Translations under genes and position numbers: made by a program
In this document: positions 49,936-57,590 of the stretch, piece after piece
How positions within the stretch are numbered: the stretch's first letter is position 1
Layout: the number at the start of each line of letters is the position of its first letter
NCBI GenBank assembly: GCA_028687335.1
Contig: JAQUAI010000004.1
Span: 1 to 64,000, forward strand
Length of the DNA: 64,000 nucleotides
Reading direction: 5' to 3'
Source: Gallionella sp.
Lineage (GTDB): Bacteria > Pseudomonadota > Gammaproteobacteria > Burkholderiales > Gallionellaceae
The notes under the pieces: model-generated
Database searches by the model: none
The model's input: the letters and a program-made list of their open reading frames with translations, nothing else
What the model was told of the DNA's origin: nothing

Positions 49936-50099
49936 GAGGCGGTGGTTGGTAAATTGTCTGGGTTTAGGTAATTGTTACTCCCAAGATTCAAGCGAGCTAT
50001 CTGCTTGTCTGGAGTCAATGTATTCCAATCATTCAAATAAGATTCTGCCGCCATTTGCTGCAACACAAAGTTGTACCAAGCTTGAATATTCGCGCTCAT
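49038..50099 (-). CDS. lipB: intact array lipase (alpha/beta hydrolase, putative secreted effector)
   Basis: 353 residues. N-terminal helix AWYNFVLQQMAAESYL, then a variable Pro/Asn segment, then the hydrolase: beta-rich first half with the acidic loop DWDRDGYSGADGE (residues 136-148, EF-hand/RTX-like Ca-site spacing), the nucleophile motif NVTGYSLGGHIASVFAE with Ser189, FNAAGHGSYD, and candidate catalytic His in LFGHGAHNDAEY or SGTHTTATP. Lipase/phospholipase-like. No Sec signal peptide and no RTX repeats; HlyD remnants upstream hint at former type I export. Coupled on both sides by ATGA overlaps to LP3 and LP2. Confidence 0.78.
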   Translation of the reverse strand: MSANIQAWYNFVLQQMAAESYLNDWNTLTPDKQIARLNLGSNNYLNPDNLPTTASLPGATRMTATQATDFMTRYTVVDHRGNDDSRFAALGTNANGVNIQIGNGSGLSATLLQDAAGNYTLAIRSTEYADVAKGGDWDRDGYSGADGELGAPGKGFAFAQITALEEYYQTLKASGVLPANATLNVTGYSLGGHIASVFAEMHPEVAQAYVFNAAGHGSYDTTKGGLTNMMADFKNALTTFQANNSTDVAAHLTNIYGSIAYQTAIAQVNSKYNMRGIALSPGSTTTGPLDGRITQLFGHGAHNDAEYVSNSGTHTTATPVFIEDQPDIQGAVFDWAASLAANDATRNAWRIAA

Positions 50100-51001
50100 T
50101 TCGTATCTCCTTTAGCTTGTGTTACGGGCTTGAGAATTCTTGCAATAAACTTGTCATTCAAATTTTCGTCTAGCAATCTGCAAGGAGTACCCTGCATGAG
50201 TCGCGCCGATTGATGATTCATGAAATTTAGCTTGCTAAACCTTCGTCGTATGGCCATAACCTCGTTTGTTTCTAAATCCATGATGATTAGTTCACGACCT
50301 TTGATTCCAAGCTCTCGGTTTTCCAGTGGCGAATTGCGGAAAGTGAATCCGTAGCGCGCTTCCGATTTTTCAATTGGATAACGCCCTAACCCCCATGGCG
50401 GTATTTTGCTAGATAGTTTCGGATCGATGGCATAGTGAAATAGCTGCGTGTTAATTTGCGATCCTTGCACCAATTCAACCGCGTCAACGTACTGATACAT
50501 ACCGTTAACTGTTGCAACAAAATATCCAGGAGGAGTACCTTCCGTCTCATCCCACAGAGGGACACCCGTTACTTCCGACGATGGCCGCATGATTTTGATC
50601 CCATCCACACCTTCCACTGTGCGAAACACAAAGTCTCCTTCTGCTTTCTCGCACAACTCCCTAAAGTAACTCTCCGCACTTATCCCTTTGTTGTACTGCA
50701 CCTTGGGCTTGTCGAGTGGCTCGGGCAGTTTGATCGAGTAGGCGAACCGCCCTTCCTCCGTCGCCAGCGGATCGGTGGGCTTGATGCTGAGAATGTCGCA
50801 ACCGCTATGCCTTACATGGTTGGGAATGCCCTGCTCGAAATACGGCCCTTGCTTGTCCTTGCGACACTGCGCATCGATCTCCGCCATGATGTCGCGGAAC
50901 TGCTGGCCTACCGTCGCGGCACAACCACTGATTGGCAGGCACAACAGCGCAAGCAACACAGCCCGCTTCGCAATATTTTTGATATTCAATAACGGGCTCA
51001 T
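50096..51001 (-). CDS. Array lipoprotein LP3, putative immunity protein
   Basis: 301 residues from ATG 50999-51001, with GGAGG 7 bases upstream. Lipobox LPISGC; closest to LP2 over its length (WGLGRYPIEKSEARYGFTFR; ETNEVMAIRRRF). It is the first lipoprotein in the array; the lipase that should precede it is reduced to 17 codons within a small chimeric frame. Its stop overlaps the lipB start. Confidence 0.78.
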   Translation of the reverse strand: MSPLLNIKNIAKRAVLLALLCLPISGCAATVGQQFRDIMAEIDAQCRKDKQGPYFEQGIPNHVRHSGCDILSIKPTDPLATEEGRFAYSIKLPEPLDKPKVQYNKGISAESYFRELCEKAEGDFVFRTVEGVDGIKIMRPSSEVTGVPLWDETEGTPPGYFVATVNGMYQYVDAVELVQGSQINTQLFHYAIDPKLSSKIPPWGLGRYPIEKSEARYGFTFRNSPLENRELGIKGRELIIMDLETNEVMAIRRRFSKLNFMNHQSARLMQGTPCRLLDENLNDKFIARILKPVTQAKGDTK

Positions 51002-51051
51002 GCTGCGATCCTCCATGCATTGCGTGTTGCATCATTTGCAGCGAGGCTGGC
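50781..51051 (-). repeat. Array core copy 3, truncated
   Basis: Matches the LP 5' part and last 17 lipase codons of copies 1 and 2; similarity stops abruptly at about 51051, marking a deletion or recombination junction. Confidence 0.8.
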
Positions 51052-51102
51052 GGTGTCCTGTCCGCGTGTCCGCCGTTCTATTGTTCGTGTCGATGTCTTC
51101 AT
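50998..51102 (-). CDS. 34-codon chimeric leader ORF ending in the lipase C-terminus
   Basis: ATG 51100-51102 opens a frame MKTSTRTIERRTRGQD that continues in phase into the old lipase end ASLAANDATRNAWRIAA and stops at TGA 50998-51000, overlapping the LP3 start. AGGGGA lies about 10 bases before the ATG. It may act only to couple translation into LP3. In-phase fusion could be chance. Confidence 0.45.
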   Translation of the reverse strand: MKTSTRTIERRTRGQDTASLAANDATRNAWRIAA

Positions 51103-51276
51103 TTTTTCGCGTCCCCTGTTAGTTTTGTTGGCTGCCGATCACTGGTTTCATCCGTTTTTTGTTCTCTGCCCTATTTTTTTCGTCTTGTGCATATCGCTAG
51201 TACCTCAGGTGATGGCCCGTCAGGTGCGAGTGCAAGCGTTGGAGAAGCACCAGCAGGATTAACGTGAAACGATCCC

Positions 51277-51341
51277 TGTGGGAGCGCGATTCATCGCGCG
51301 ATAGCCTCTCTTTCAATCGCGCGATGAATCGCGCTCCTACA
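51277..51341. repeat. Inverted REP pair (REPIN-like)
   Basis: TGTGGGAGCGCGATTCATCG and its near-perfect inverted counterpart ending GCGCTCCTACA are separated by about 15 bases. The same REP class as the element at 1152. Located between LP3 and the HlyD remnant; the rest of 51103-51369 shows no gene. Confidence 0.8.
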
Positions 51342-51369
51342 AACAAGGATGTCGTCAAACTCATTGCGC

Positions 51370-51549
51370 TCACCGCTCTCTCCCAGCTTCTTGAAAGGCG
51401 CTGGTCACGGGCGAGAGTAGGTATTCGAGGATGGTTCGGCTACCGAGGTGGATTTCGGCTGTGACTTGCATGCCTGGGGTGAGTGTGTGACGTACGCCGT
51501 CGGCGATGAGTGCTTGGGCGTTGAGGTCGATCAGGGCTCGGCGGTATTG
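51370..51549 (-). pseudogene. C-terminal remnant of a HlyD-type type I secretion adaptor
   Basis: About 59 residues ending with the HlyD family C-terminus: LTPGMQVTAEIHLGSRTILE then YLLSPV and a basic end QEAGRER. The upstream part of the protein (membrane helix, coiled coil, lipoyl domains) is absent and the frame runs directly into transposase sequence. It lies on the same strand as and upstream of the lipase array, suggesting the array once followed a type I secretion operon. Confidence 0.7.
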
Positions 51550-51570
51550 TTGTTTGGCGAGTTTGTTGCG

Positions 51571-51816
51571 AACTTTTTCGTTAAAAGCTTGCAGGCGCAA
51601 CAACGTACGGCTGCCGTGATCGATGATGCCGAAGATGGGATGCTGGTTCCTGTTGGCATCGGTCTTGCCAGTGAGGTCGGTTCCCCAAGTAAGGTTGCGC
51701 GCAATGGGTTGGGTGCGGCATCCGGCTTGGGGCATATGAGCTGGTTTGCGTGGCAAGCTCGGCAAGTCGCCGCGCAGACGGGCAGCCGCAGGCTGGTTTT
51801 TACACGGTATGTGTTT
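51571..51816 (-). pseudogene. DDE-type transposase fragment fused to the HlyD remnant
   Basis: The in-frame upstream part includes NLTWGTDLTGKTDANRNQHP and IFGIIDHGSRTLLRLQAFN, resembling the start of an integrase-core (rve) transposase domain with its first catalytic Asp. N- and C-terminal parts are missing. The junction with HlyD lies near 51571. Confidence 0.55.
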
Positions 51817-51870
51817 TTGTGTGCGGGTTGATGCGGACACTGAGCCCCCTTGCCTGTTGCCGCCGTGATG

Positions 51871-51903
51871 ATCCGACAAGCCCCCTTGTCGGATTCGTTT
51901 TTA
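51871..51903 (+). terminator. Terminator-like hairpin near the transposase fragment
   Basis: ATCCGACAAG/CTTGTCGGAT stem with a CCCC loop, then TCGTTTTTAT on the plus strand. No plus-strand gene precedes it directly; it may belong to a lost mobile element. Confidence 0.5.
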
Positions 51904-52071
51904 TAGGGCGGTGTACGACGCGGAGGTTAATCGACCTTGTTGCAAAGATATATAGGCCGGAATACATAGGCATTTTTTGCTATGTGTTTGATCGGTTGGC
52001 GTTGTCGAGCGAGATGAGGTGTAGTGCTAGCCCGCTGAAACGTTAATAATTAATTAAAGGCTCTGATTAAA

Positions 52072-52181
52072 TCGTCATTCCCGCGCAGCGGGGTAAGCAG
52101 GCAATCCGCACAGCGGATACTCGCAAAGCGGGAATCCAGCGCCTTTATTTAACTGGGTTCCCGCTTTTGCGGGAACGACAA
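52072..52181. repeat. Dispersed intergenic repeat with GGGAATCC/ TTCCCGC arms
   Basis: TCGTCATTCCCGCGCAGCGG ... GCGGGAATCCAGCGCC ... CTGGGTTCCCGC TTTT GCGGGAACGACAAA form nested inverted arms, a class common in proteobacterial intergenic regions. It fills the gap 51904-52222 together with AT-rich sequence in which I see no gene. Confidence 0.65.
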
Positions 52182-52222
52182 ACGAGACTTAACGAATGCT
52201 TTCTTAAGCAGCATCTTCACTG

Positions 52223-53167
52223 TTAACGCAGCGACACGCCCCCTTGCGCCGAGAAGCCGATGGCACTGGCCACGCCAGCGCCGAAGCGTTTGGCTAGGCG
52301 TTCGGTGAAGTCTTCTTTCATGGTGAAGTCGACGATGTTTTCTTCTTTAATCACGTCGCGCGCCACTGACTCGATGCTGCCCAAGCCATCGGCCATGCCT
52401 AGCTCGATACTTTTTTGACCGTTCCACACCAGTCCGCTGAATGTGTCGGGCGTTTCTTTCAGGCGTTTGCCGCGACCTTGTTTGACCACGTCGATGAACT
52501 GCTGATGAATTTCGCCCAGCATTTGTTTGGTGTAGTCGACTTGCACTTGGTTGGCTGGGGAGAAGGGATCGAGAAAGCCTTTGTTTGCGCCCGCCGTCAA
52601 CAGGCGACGTTCAACACCAAGTTTTTCCATGGTTCCGGTAAAACCGAAGCCGTCCATCAGCACGCCAATCGAGCCGACTAAGCTGGCTTTATCAACAAAA
52701 ATTTTGTCGGCAGCAACGGCCACGTAGTAGCCGCCCGATGCGCAAATGTCCTCGACCACAACATACAGCGGAATATCGGGATGCAAGCCGCGCAGACGGC
52801 GAATTTCGTCGTTGATTTGTCCTGCCTGAACTGGGCTGCCGCCAGGGCTGTTGATGCGCAAAATCACACCTTTGGTTCCCGCATCGGCAAATGCTTCTTG
52901 CAGACTGGGGATCAGATTATCAGCACTGGCCGCGCTATCCGGCGCGATCACGCCTTGCATGTCAATCAAAGCGGTGTGTTTGCTGCTGCTCAGTGTTGAT
53001 TCGTTTTTATTGAACCAGCCCATGAAGATAAACAGCAAGATGAACAAATAACCGAAGGTCAGCACCTTGAAGAAAATACCCCAATGGCGGGTGCGGCGCT
53101 GCTCTTGTATGGCCGACATGGCCAGCTTTTCCAATACGCTGCGTTCCCAGTTGTTTTGATCAGACAT
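52223..53167 (-). CDS. sppA: Signal peptide peptidase SppA (S49 family)
   Basis: 314 residues. One transmembrane helix (about 29-46). S49 serine protease with nucleophile Ser in DICASGGYYVAVAADKIF, GSIGVLMDGFGF, and the general-base Lys in LLTAGANKGFLDPF. Degrades cleaved signal peptides in the inner membrane. 24 bases downstream of the HAD phosphatase, the usual betaproteobacterial neighbour. Confidence 0.94.
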   Translation of the reverse strand: MSDQNNWERSVLEKLAMSAIQEQRRTRHWGIFFKVLTFGYLFILLFIFMGWFNKNESTLSSSKHTALIDMQGVIAPDSAASADNLIPSLQEAFADAGTKGVILRINSPGGSPVQAGQINDEIRRLRGLHPDIPLYVVVEDICASGGYYVAVAADKIFVDKASLVGSIGVLMDGFGFTGTMEKLGVERRLLTAGANKGFLDPFSPANQVQVDYTKQMLGEIHQQFIDVVKQGRGKRLKETPDTFSGLVWNGQKSIELGMADGLGSIESVARDVIKEENIVDFTMKEDFTERLAKRFGAGVASAIGFSAQGGVSLR

Positions 53168-53191
53168 GTTTACTCCTTAAAAATTATGGGT

Positions 53192-53848
53192 TCAGGCGTT
53201 CGCTTTGAACCATGCGCGCAATTGCGCAAAATCATCTAGTAATGCCAACGGTTTCAGTTCCAGCAATTGTTCGGGCGGATGTGCGCCGTGCCCTACGGCT
53301 ATCACATCGACACCTGCGTTTTGCGCTAATTGCAGATCGTGCGTGGTGTCGCCCACCATCAAAGTGCGTTCGGCACTGACCGCCAGTTCATCCATCAGTT
53401 CCAGCAGCATAGCCGGATGTGGCTTGGAAAAGGTCATATCCGCAGTGCGTAAGCCATGAAAATACGGGCGCATTCCGCTCGCATCCAATACGCGGTCTAA
53501 ACCAGCGCGACTCTTGCCTGTTGCCACGGCGAGTAAATAGCCCGCCTCGTGCAGCTCGGCAATCGTCTCACGCGCGCCCGAAAACAAGGGGATTGCTTGG
53601 TCTTGAGCCAGAAAATGATGGCGATAACGTTCCACCAAAGGCTCATACATCGCTTCCGGTGCGTCCGGTACGGCATGGCGCAACGCCTGCACCAAACCGA
53701 GCCCGATGACATGGCGCGCGGCCTGATCTTCTGGCACGGGTAAGCCAAGATCGCGGCATGCCGCCTGTATCGAGCCCGCGATAACCGCCGTGGAATCCAT
53801 CACGGTCCCATCCCAATCGAACACGATTAGGTCGTATCGTTTTTCCAT
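53192..53848 (-). CDS. HAD-superfamily phosphatase (phosphoglycolate phosphatase-like)
   Basis: 218 residues. HAD motif I FDWDGTVMDST, motif II ATGKSRAGL, motif III Lys in FSKPHPAM, motif IV VGDTTHDLQLA. Gph-like by length and cap type; the true substrate is not certain. In related genomes this gene sits between rluC and sppA; here rluC is 2.3 kb away because other genes intervene. Confidence 0.88.
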   Translation of the reverse strand: MEKRYDLIVFDWDGTVMDSTAVIAGSIQAACRDLGLPVPEDQAARHVIGLGLVQALRHAVPDAPEAMYEPLVERYRHHFLAQDQAIPLFSGARETIAELHEAGYLLAVATGKSRAGLDRVLDASGMRPYFHGLRTADMTFSKPHPAMLLELMDELAVSAERTLMVGDTTHDLQLAQNAGVDVIAVGHGAHPPEQLLELKPLALLDDFAQLRAWFKANA

Positions 53849-53922
53849 TACTACCCCAGCAAAAAAGAGGCGCGGATATTACCACTTGCCGAACAATCCG
53901 AGCGTACCACCCGACCGCCTCG

Positions 53923-53928
53923 TATAAT
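53923..53928 (+). promoter_or_regulatory. -10 box of the TRIC/rlmM transcript
   Basis: TATAAT followed by GCGCGCCG, 27 bases before the ATG; -35 weak. Same discriminator pattern as acpP and rpsO. Confidence 0.5.
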
Positions 53929-53955
53929 GCGCGCCGTTTCTATGCGATTCCATCC

Positions 53956-54570
53956 ATGAGCCTCATTTACCTACTCGATCTTTGTGCCGTTGCCGTGTGC
54001 GCTATCACCGCCACATTGGAAGCGCGTCGCCGCGAGCTGGATTTGTTCGGTGTGGTTGTAGTCGCGGTGATTGCCGGTATCGGCGGGGGAACGGTGCGCG
54101 ATTTGTTACTGGGACGGCTTCCCGTGTATTGGGTGAATGATCCGATTTATGTTGTTGTCGGCATGGTTGCGGCAATGGCCGCTTTCTTTTTAAGCCGCCG
54201 CATGGCGCCGCCGAAAAACTTTTTTCTGATTCCTGATGCGGTGGGGCTCGCGCTGTTTACTGTCATTGGCACTAGTGTTGCCCTAAGTTTGCAGGTGCAC
54301 TGGTTCATCGCCGCTTTGATGGGTGTCATTACCGGGGTGTTTGGCGGGGTGATACGCGATATTCTTTGCAATGAAATCCCGCTGATTTTTCGCACCGATA
54401 TTTACGCCACGGCATCTCTGGTCGGCGCATTACTGCTGATTACCCTCGACCGCATCGGTATCAGCCATGAAGCGGCTATCTTGCTAGCCATGATTAGTAC
54501 CGTTGCGATCCGCCTCGCCGCGATTCGTTGGCATATACACCTCCCGCGTTTGCGCCCACATACAGACTAA
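53956..54570 (+). CDS. Trimeric intracellular cation channel (TRIC/UPF0126) family protein
   Basis: 204 residues, mostly hydrophobic with about seven helices. Two internal repeats each carry the glycine/Arg-Asp motif: IGGGTVRDLLLGR and GVFGGVIRDILCNE. Prokaryotic TRIC proteins are trimeric potassium/monovalent cation channels of the inner membrane. Ends 5 bases before rlmM. Confidence 0.92.
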   Translation: MSLIYLLDLCAVAVCAITATLEARRRELDLFGVVVVAVIAGIGGGTVRDLLLGRLPVYWVNDPIYVVVGMVAAMAAFFLSRRMAPPKNFFLIPDAVGLALFTVIGTSVALSLQVHWFIAALMGVITGVFGGVIRDILCNEIPLIFRTDIYATASLVGALLLITLDRIGISHEAAILLAMISTVAIRLAAIRWHIHLPRLRPHTD

Positions 54571-54575
54571 ATACG

Positions 54576-55637
54576 ATGACAAAAACGATACAAACCACAT
54601 GGCTGCTGTATTGCCGCCCCGGCTTTGAAGCTGACTGCGCGCAAGAAACGTTGCGTCAAGCGCGCCAGCAAAAGCCCGTTATCGCCGAACAGGAAGCAGT
54701 GCAAACCGATAGCGGCTACGTCACGCTGAATCTCAACGATCAAACCCTGCGCTATAGTGAGTTGGTCTTTGCGCGGCAACTGATTCAATTACAACTCGTT
54801 CTAGAAACGCTGCCGGAACGTGATCGTCTCACTCCGATTTTGGAAGCGATTGCCATGCTGCCCGGCAAGTTTGGCGCATTGTGGTTGGAAGTGCCCGACA
54901 CCAATGACGGTAAGACTTTGTCTGCCTTTACCCGCCGTTTTCAGCCCTTATTGGAAGATGCGCTGCGTGAACAAGCGAGGTTGGAAGACAATCCGCGCGA
55001 ACAACGCTTGCATCTGTTTTTCCCAGATAAATCAACCGTACTTATCGGCACCAGCGATCCGCACAACAGTGCCCCTTGGCATATGGGCATGCTGCGCCAA
55101 CACATGCCCAGCGAAGCACCCAGCCGCTCAACGCTGAAACTAGCCGAAGCCATTGAAGTTTTTATGGATAAAAGTGAGCAGAGCCGTTTGCTACGTCAAG
55201 GTATGACCGCAGTCGATCTTGGCGCGGCACCCGGCGGCTGGACATGGCAACTGGTCAAGCGCGGCTTGCGCGTCACCGCCGTGGATAACGGCCCGATGAA
55301 AGGCACGATGGCAAAACATCCGCTCGTGCAGCACTTGCGACAGGACGGTTTCAAGTTCGCTCCGGCGCGGGCGGTGGACTGGCTGGTGTGCGATATGGTG
55401 GAAAAACCGGCAAAAGTTGCCAAATTGATCGGAGATTGGTTTATTGCAGGCTACGCCCGCCAAGCCATCTTTAATCTCAAACTGCCGATGAAACAAAGAA
55501 TCAACGCGGTTGATGCGGCACTGAGCGAAATTAAGTCCAGATTGGACGAAGAAGGTATCAACTACCGAATGCTAGCTAAACAGCTTTATCACGACCGAGA
55601 AGAAATCACGGTATTTTTGGTACGCACTAAGCGATAG
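54576..55637 (+). CDS. rlmM: 23S rRNA (cytidine(2498)-2'-O)-methyltransferase RlmM
   Basis: 353 residues from ATG 54576. N-terminal THUMP-like part (LLYCRPGFEADCAQE), then an FtsJ-like Rossmann domain with SAM motif VDLGAAPGGWTWQLV, catalytic Asp in WLVCDMVEKPAK and Lys in FNLKLPMKQRI. Methylates C2498 of 23S rRNA. Confidence 0.95.
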   Translation: MTKTIQTTWLLYCRPGFEADCAQETLRQARQQKPVIAEQEAVQTDSGYVTLNLNDQTLRYSELVFARQLIQLQLVLETLPERDRLTPILEAIAMLPGKFGALWLEVPDTNDGKTLSAFTRRFQPLLEDALREQARLEDNPREQRLHLFFPDKSTVLIGTSDPHNSAPWHMGMLRQHMPSEAPSRSTLKLAEAIEVFMDKSEQSRLLRQGMTAVDLGAAPGGWTWQLVKRGLRVTAVDNGPMKGTMAKHPLVQHLRQDGFKFAPARAVDWLVCDMVEKPAKVAKLIGDWFIAGYARQAIFNLKLPMKQRINAVDAALSEIKSRLDEEGINYRMLAKQLYHDREEITVFLVRTKR

Positions 55638-55642
55638 CAGGC

Positions 55643-55963
55643 TTACACCTTAATATCGATATGCTCCACCGGATCCGTTTCGCGCCCATGCCCGTGACGA
55701 CGATCCACCCCAGTACGCATATCCAGCAAAACAGCCTGCTTGTGCATACGCCGACAAACTTTACGCCGATCCGGTAGCTCAGGAGAACGATGATGCATTT
55801 GTGGCACCGGCTCGCTGCCTACCTGATGCACATCCGCCGAAGCAACCGCGAGAATGTGTACTTCGTGTGCATTCAAGGGCTTGAGTGCTGAGATAGCACT
55901 TACCCCCTTCACTTCGCGCCCCCCAAAGTTAGTGATGGACGCAGGACTCTCCACGTTACGCAT
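55643..55963 (-). CDS. Small protein of unknown function
   Basis: 106 residues. A strong AAGGAG lies 7 bases before the ATG, supporting expression. Rich in Val, His and Arg (VPQMHHRSPELPDRRKVCRR; GVDRRHGHGRETDPVEHIDI); no signal peptide or membrane helix. The C-terminal phrase PVEHIDIKV resembles tails of small flagellar or regulator proteins only vaguely; I do not recognise it. Convergent with rlmM, 5 bases apart. The 223-base region up to rluC holds no clear feature. Confidence 0.55.
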   Translation of the reverse strand: MRNVESPASITNFGGREVKGVSAISALKPLNAHEVHILAVASADVHQVGSEPVPQMHHRSPELPDRRKVCRRMHKQAVLLDMRTGVDRRHGHGRETDPVEHIDIKV

Positions 55964-56186
55964 CGTTCACTCCTTTCACCTTAAATCAAACCGTTAAGGT
56001 AGCTATCGACACATTCCATTGAATACTTAGGAAGTTTTCAGTTTCGCCGGAGTTAAGTTACCCTCGTCCAAGTTGGAAGCTTATTTATTGATCGGGCTAA
56101 GTGCAGTTTGAAATCCCCCATCCCAACCTTATTAGGGAAGCCAACTCTGCCCTCCCCCTGCATAGGTGAGGGGTTATCCCGCTGAA

Positions 56187-57134
56187 TTAACTCTCCTGCT
56201 CCGCCCCTAGCTTCAGCAAAAAGTTTTCCAGTTCACTTGCCAATGGCGCGTTGAGCACCATGGGCTCTCCCGTCAAAGGATGATTAAAAGCAATACTGTG
56301 TGCATGCAGAAACATTCGTTTCAAGCCACGTTTGACTAATTCCTTATTACGGGCGAAGTCGCCGTATTTATCATCCCCGGCAATGGGAAAGCCAAGATGA
56401 GAGAGATGAACGCGTATCTGGTGTGTCCGCCCTGTTTTGAGTTCAGCTTCCAACAAGGTAAATTCGGGCCAGCTTTTTTGCAGATTGAAAATGGTATGCG
56501 CTGCTTGGCCACCTTCGCGCACCATCACCCGTTTTTCACCTTGGGGGGTGTCAAACTTATGTAAGGGTAATTTGACGTGCTGGCGTGCATTGCGCCACTG
56601 CCCCAATACCAGCGTGAGGTAGCGTTTGTCGCTATTACCTTCACGCATGATTTCGTGCATGGCGGTGAGTGCCGAGCGTTTTTTCGCGAGCAACAGCACC
56701 CCCGAGGTTTCCCGATCAAGACGATGCACCAGTTCCAAAAACTTGGCCTGCGGGCGCGCTCGGCGCATTTGCTCAATCACTCCGAAACTCACCCCGCTTC
56801 CCCCGTGTACGGCAACGCCGGCTGGCTTGTTGATGACAACGAGCGCGTCATCTTCATAGATGATGGGAAACTCCACCGCAGGAATATAGGCCGTTTCGAC
56901 CTCGTGTTTTTCCGCCACTCGAATCGGTGGGATACGCAACAAATCCCCCAGCTTCAGCCGGTAAGTTTGATCAACTCGCTTCTTGTTGACGCGAACTTCG
57001 CCCCGCAAGATGCGATATATATGACTCTTGGGCACGCCTTTTAGATGGCGAAAAAGGAAGTTGTCGATGCGCTGATCCGCCCCGCCTTCGTCCACCTCTA
57101 GAAAAGTGACGGATTCTTTGCTTAAACCATTCAT
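56187..57134 (-). CDS. rluC: 23S rRNA pseudouridine(955/2504/2580) synthase RluC
   Basis: 315 residues. N-terminal S4 RNA-binding domain (RIDNFLFRHLKGVPKSHIY), then the RluA-family catalytic motif LVHRLDRETSGVLLLAKK with its Asp and the late GRTHQIRVHLSHLGFPI. Divergent from rne, the standard arrangement. Confidence 0.94.
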   Translation of the reverse strand: MNGLSKESVTFLEVDEGGADQRIDNFLFRHLKGVPKSHIYRILRGEVRVNKKRVDQTYRLKLGDLLRIPPIRVAEKHEVETAYIPAVEFPIIYEDDALVVINKPAGVAVHGGSGVSFGVIEQMRRARPQAKFLELVHRLDRETSGVLLLAKKRSALTAMHEIMREGNSDKRYLTLVLGQWRNARQHVKLPLHKFDTPQGEKRVMVREGGQAAHTIFNLQKSWPEFTLLEAELKTGRTHQIRVHLSHLGFPIAGDDKYGDFARNKELVKRGLKRMFLHAHSIAFNHPLTGEPMVLNAPLASELENFLLKLGAEQES

Positions 57135-57531
57135 TATGCTTATACTTCGCCGCTCGCGCGATTTGGGATTGGGTTAGTCTGGGATGTATTCCCGCGATAA
57201 GCGACGGCGCTCTGCGCCGCCACCCCTGAGAAACCAGCCGCAGCCCGGTTAATATCACTCACCGGAACCAGCAGTGATAGTAATTGATTTACGCGCTCAA
57301 AGCACCTGTGGATTTTTCGTGCCGAAGCAAGCGTTGCAACACCATGCTGGTCGAGTCGGATGACTACAGGTGCCGCTGTGATAGCCGCCCTGTCTGCCTC
57401 CAGGTTTCTCCCCCATTGTGTCGATAATGCCCGCTGCGTCACCCAAAACAATTTAAGACAAGCTACTGACTGAGAATAACTTTGACCAACCGTACACATC
57501 AAACACACCTGTTTGCACGATTGCTCCTCTC

Positions 57532-57549
57532 ACACGCTTAGCCGCGTGT
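57532..57549 (+). promoter_or_regulatory. Hairpin in the rne leader
   Basis: ACACGC TTAGCC GCGTGT, 42 bases before the rne start in a 456-base region between divergent rluC and rne. rne leaders carry autoregulatory hairpins in enterobacteria; a similar role here is inference. No confident promoter or gene could be assigned in 57135-57590; a 122-residue minus-strand frame there has no gene-like features. Confidence 0.35.
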
Positions 57550-57590
57550 AGCTTGGTCTCGCCCGTGTCAGAGCGCGGGGGACAATAAAA

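Noticed and set aside
49038-50099. RTX nonapeptide repeats or a Sec signal in the array lipase
   Set aside because: No GGxGxDxxx repeats and no hydrophobic N-terminus were found; only one acidic Ca-like loop.
51020-51262. 80-codon hydrophobic plus-strand frame upstream of LP3
   Set aside because: It overlaps the core repeat antisense, lacks a ribosome site and shows no conserved pattern.
51448-51831. 127-codon plus-strand frame across the HlyD/transposase remnant
   Set aside because: The minus strand carries recognisable HlyD and transposase sequence; the plus frame is its shadow.
57140-57508. 122-codon minus-strand frame between rluC and rne
   Set aside because: No ribosome site, no family pattern; better read as the divergent regulatory region.
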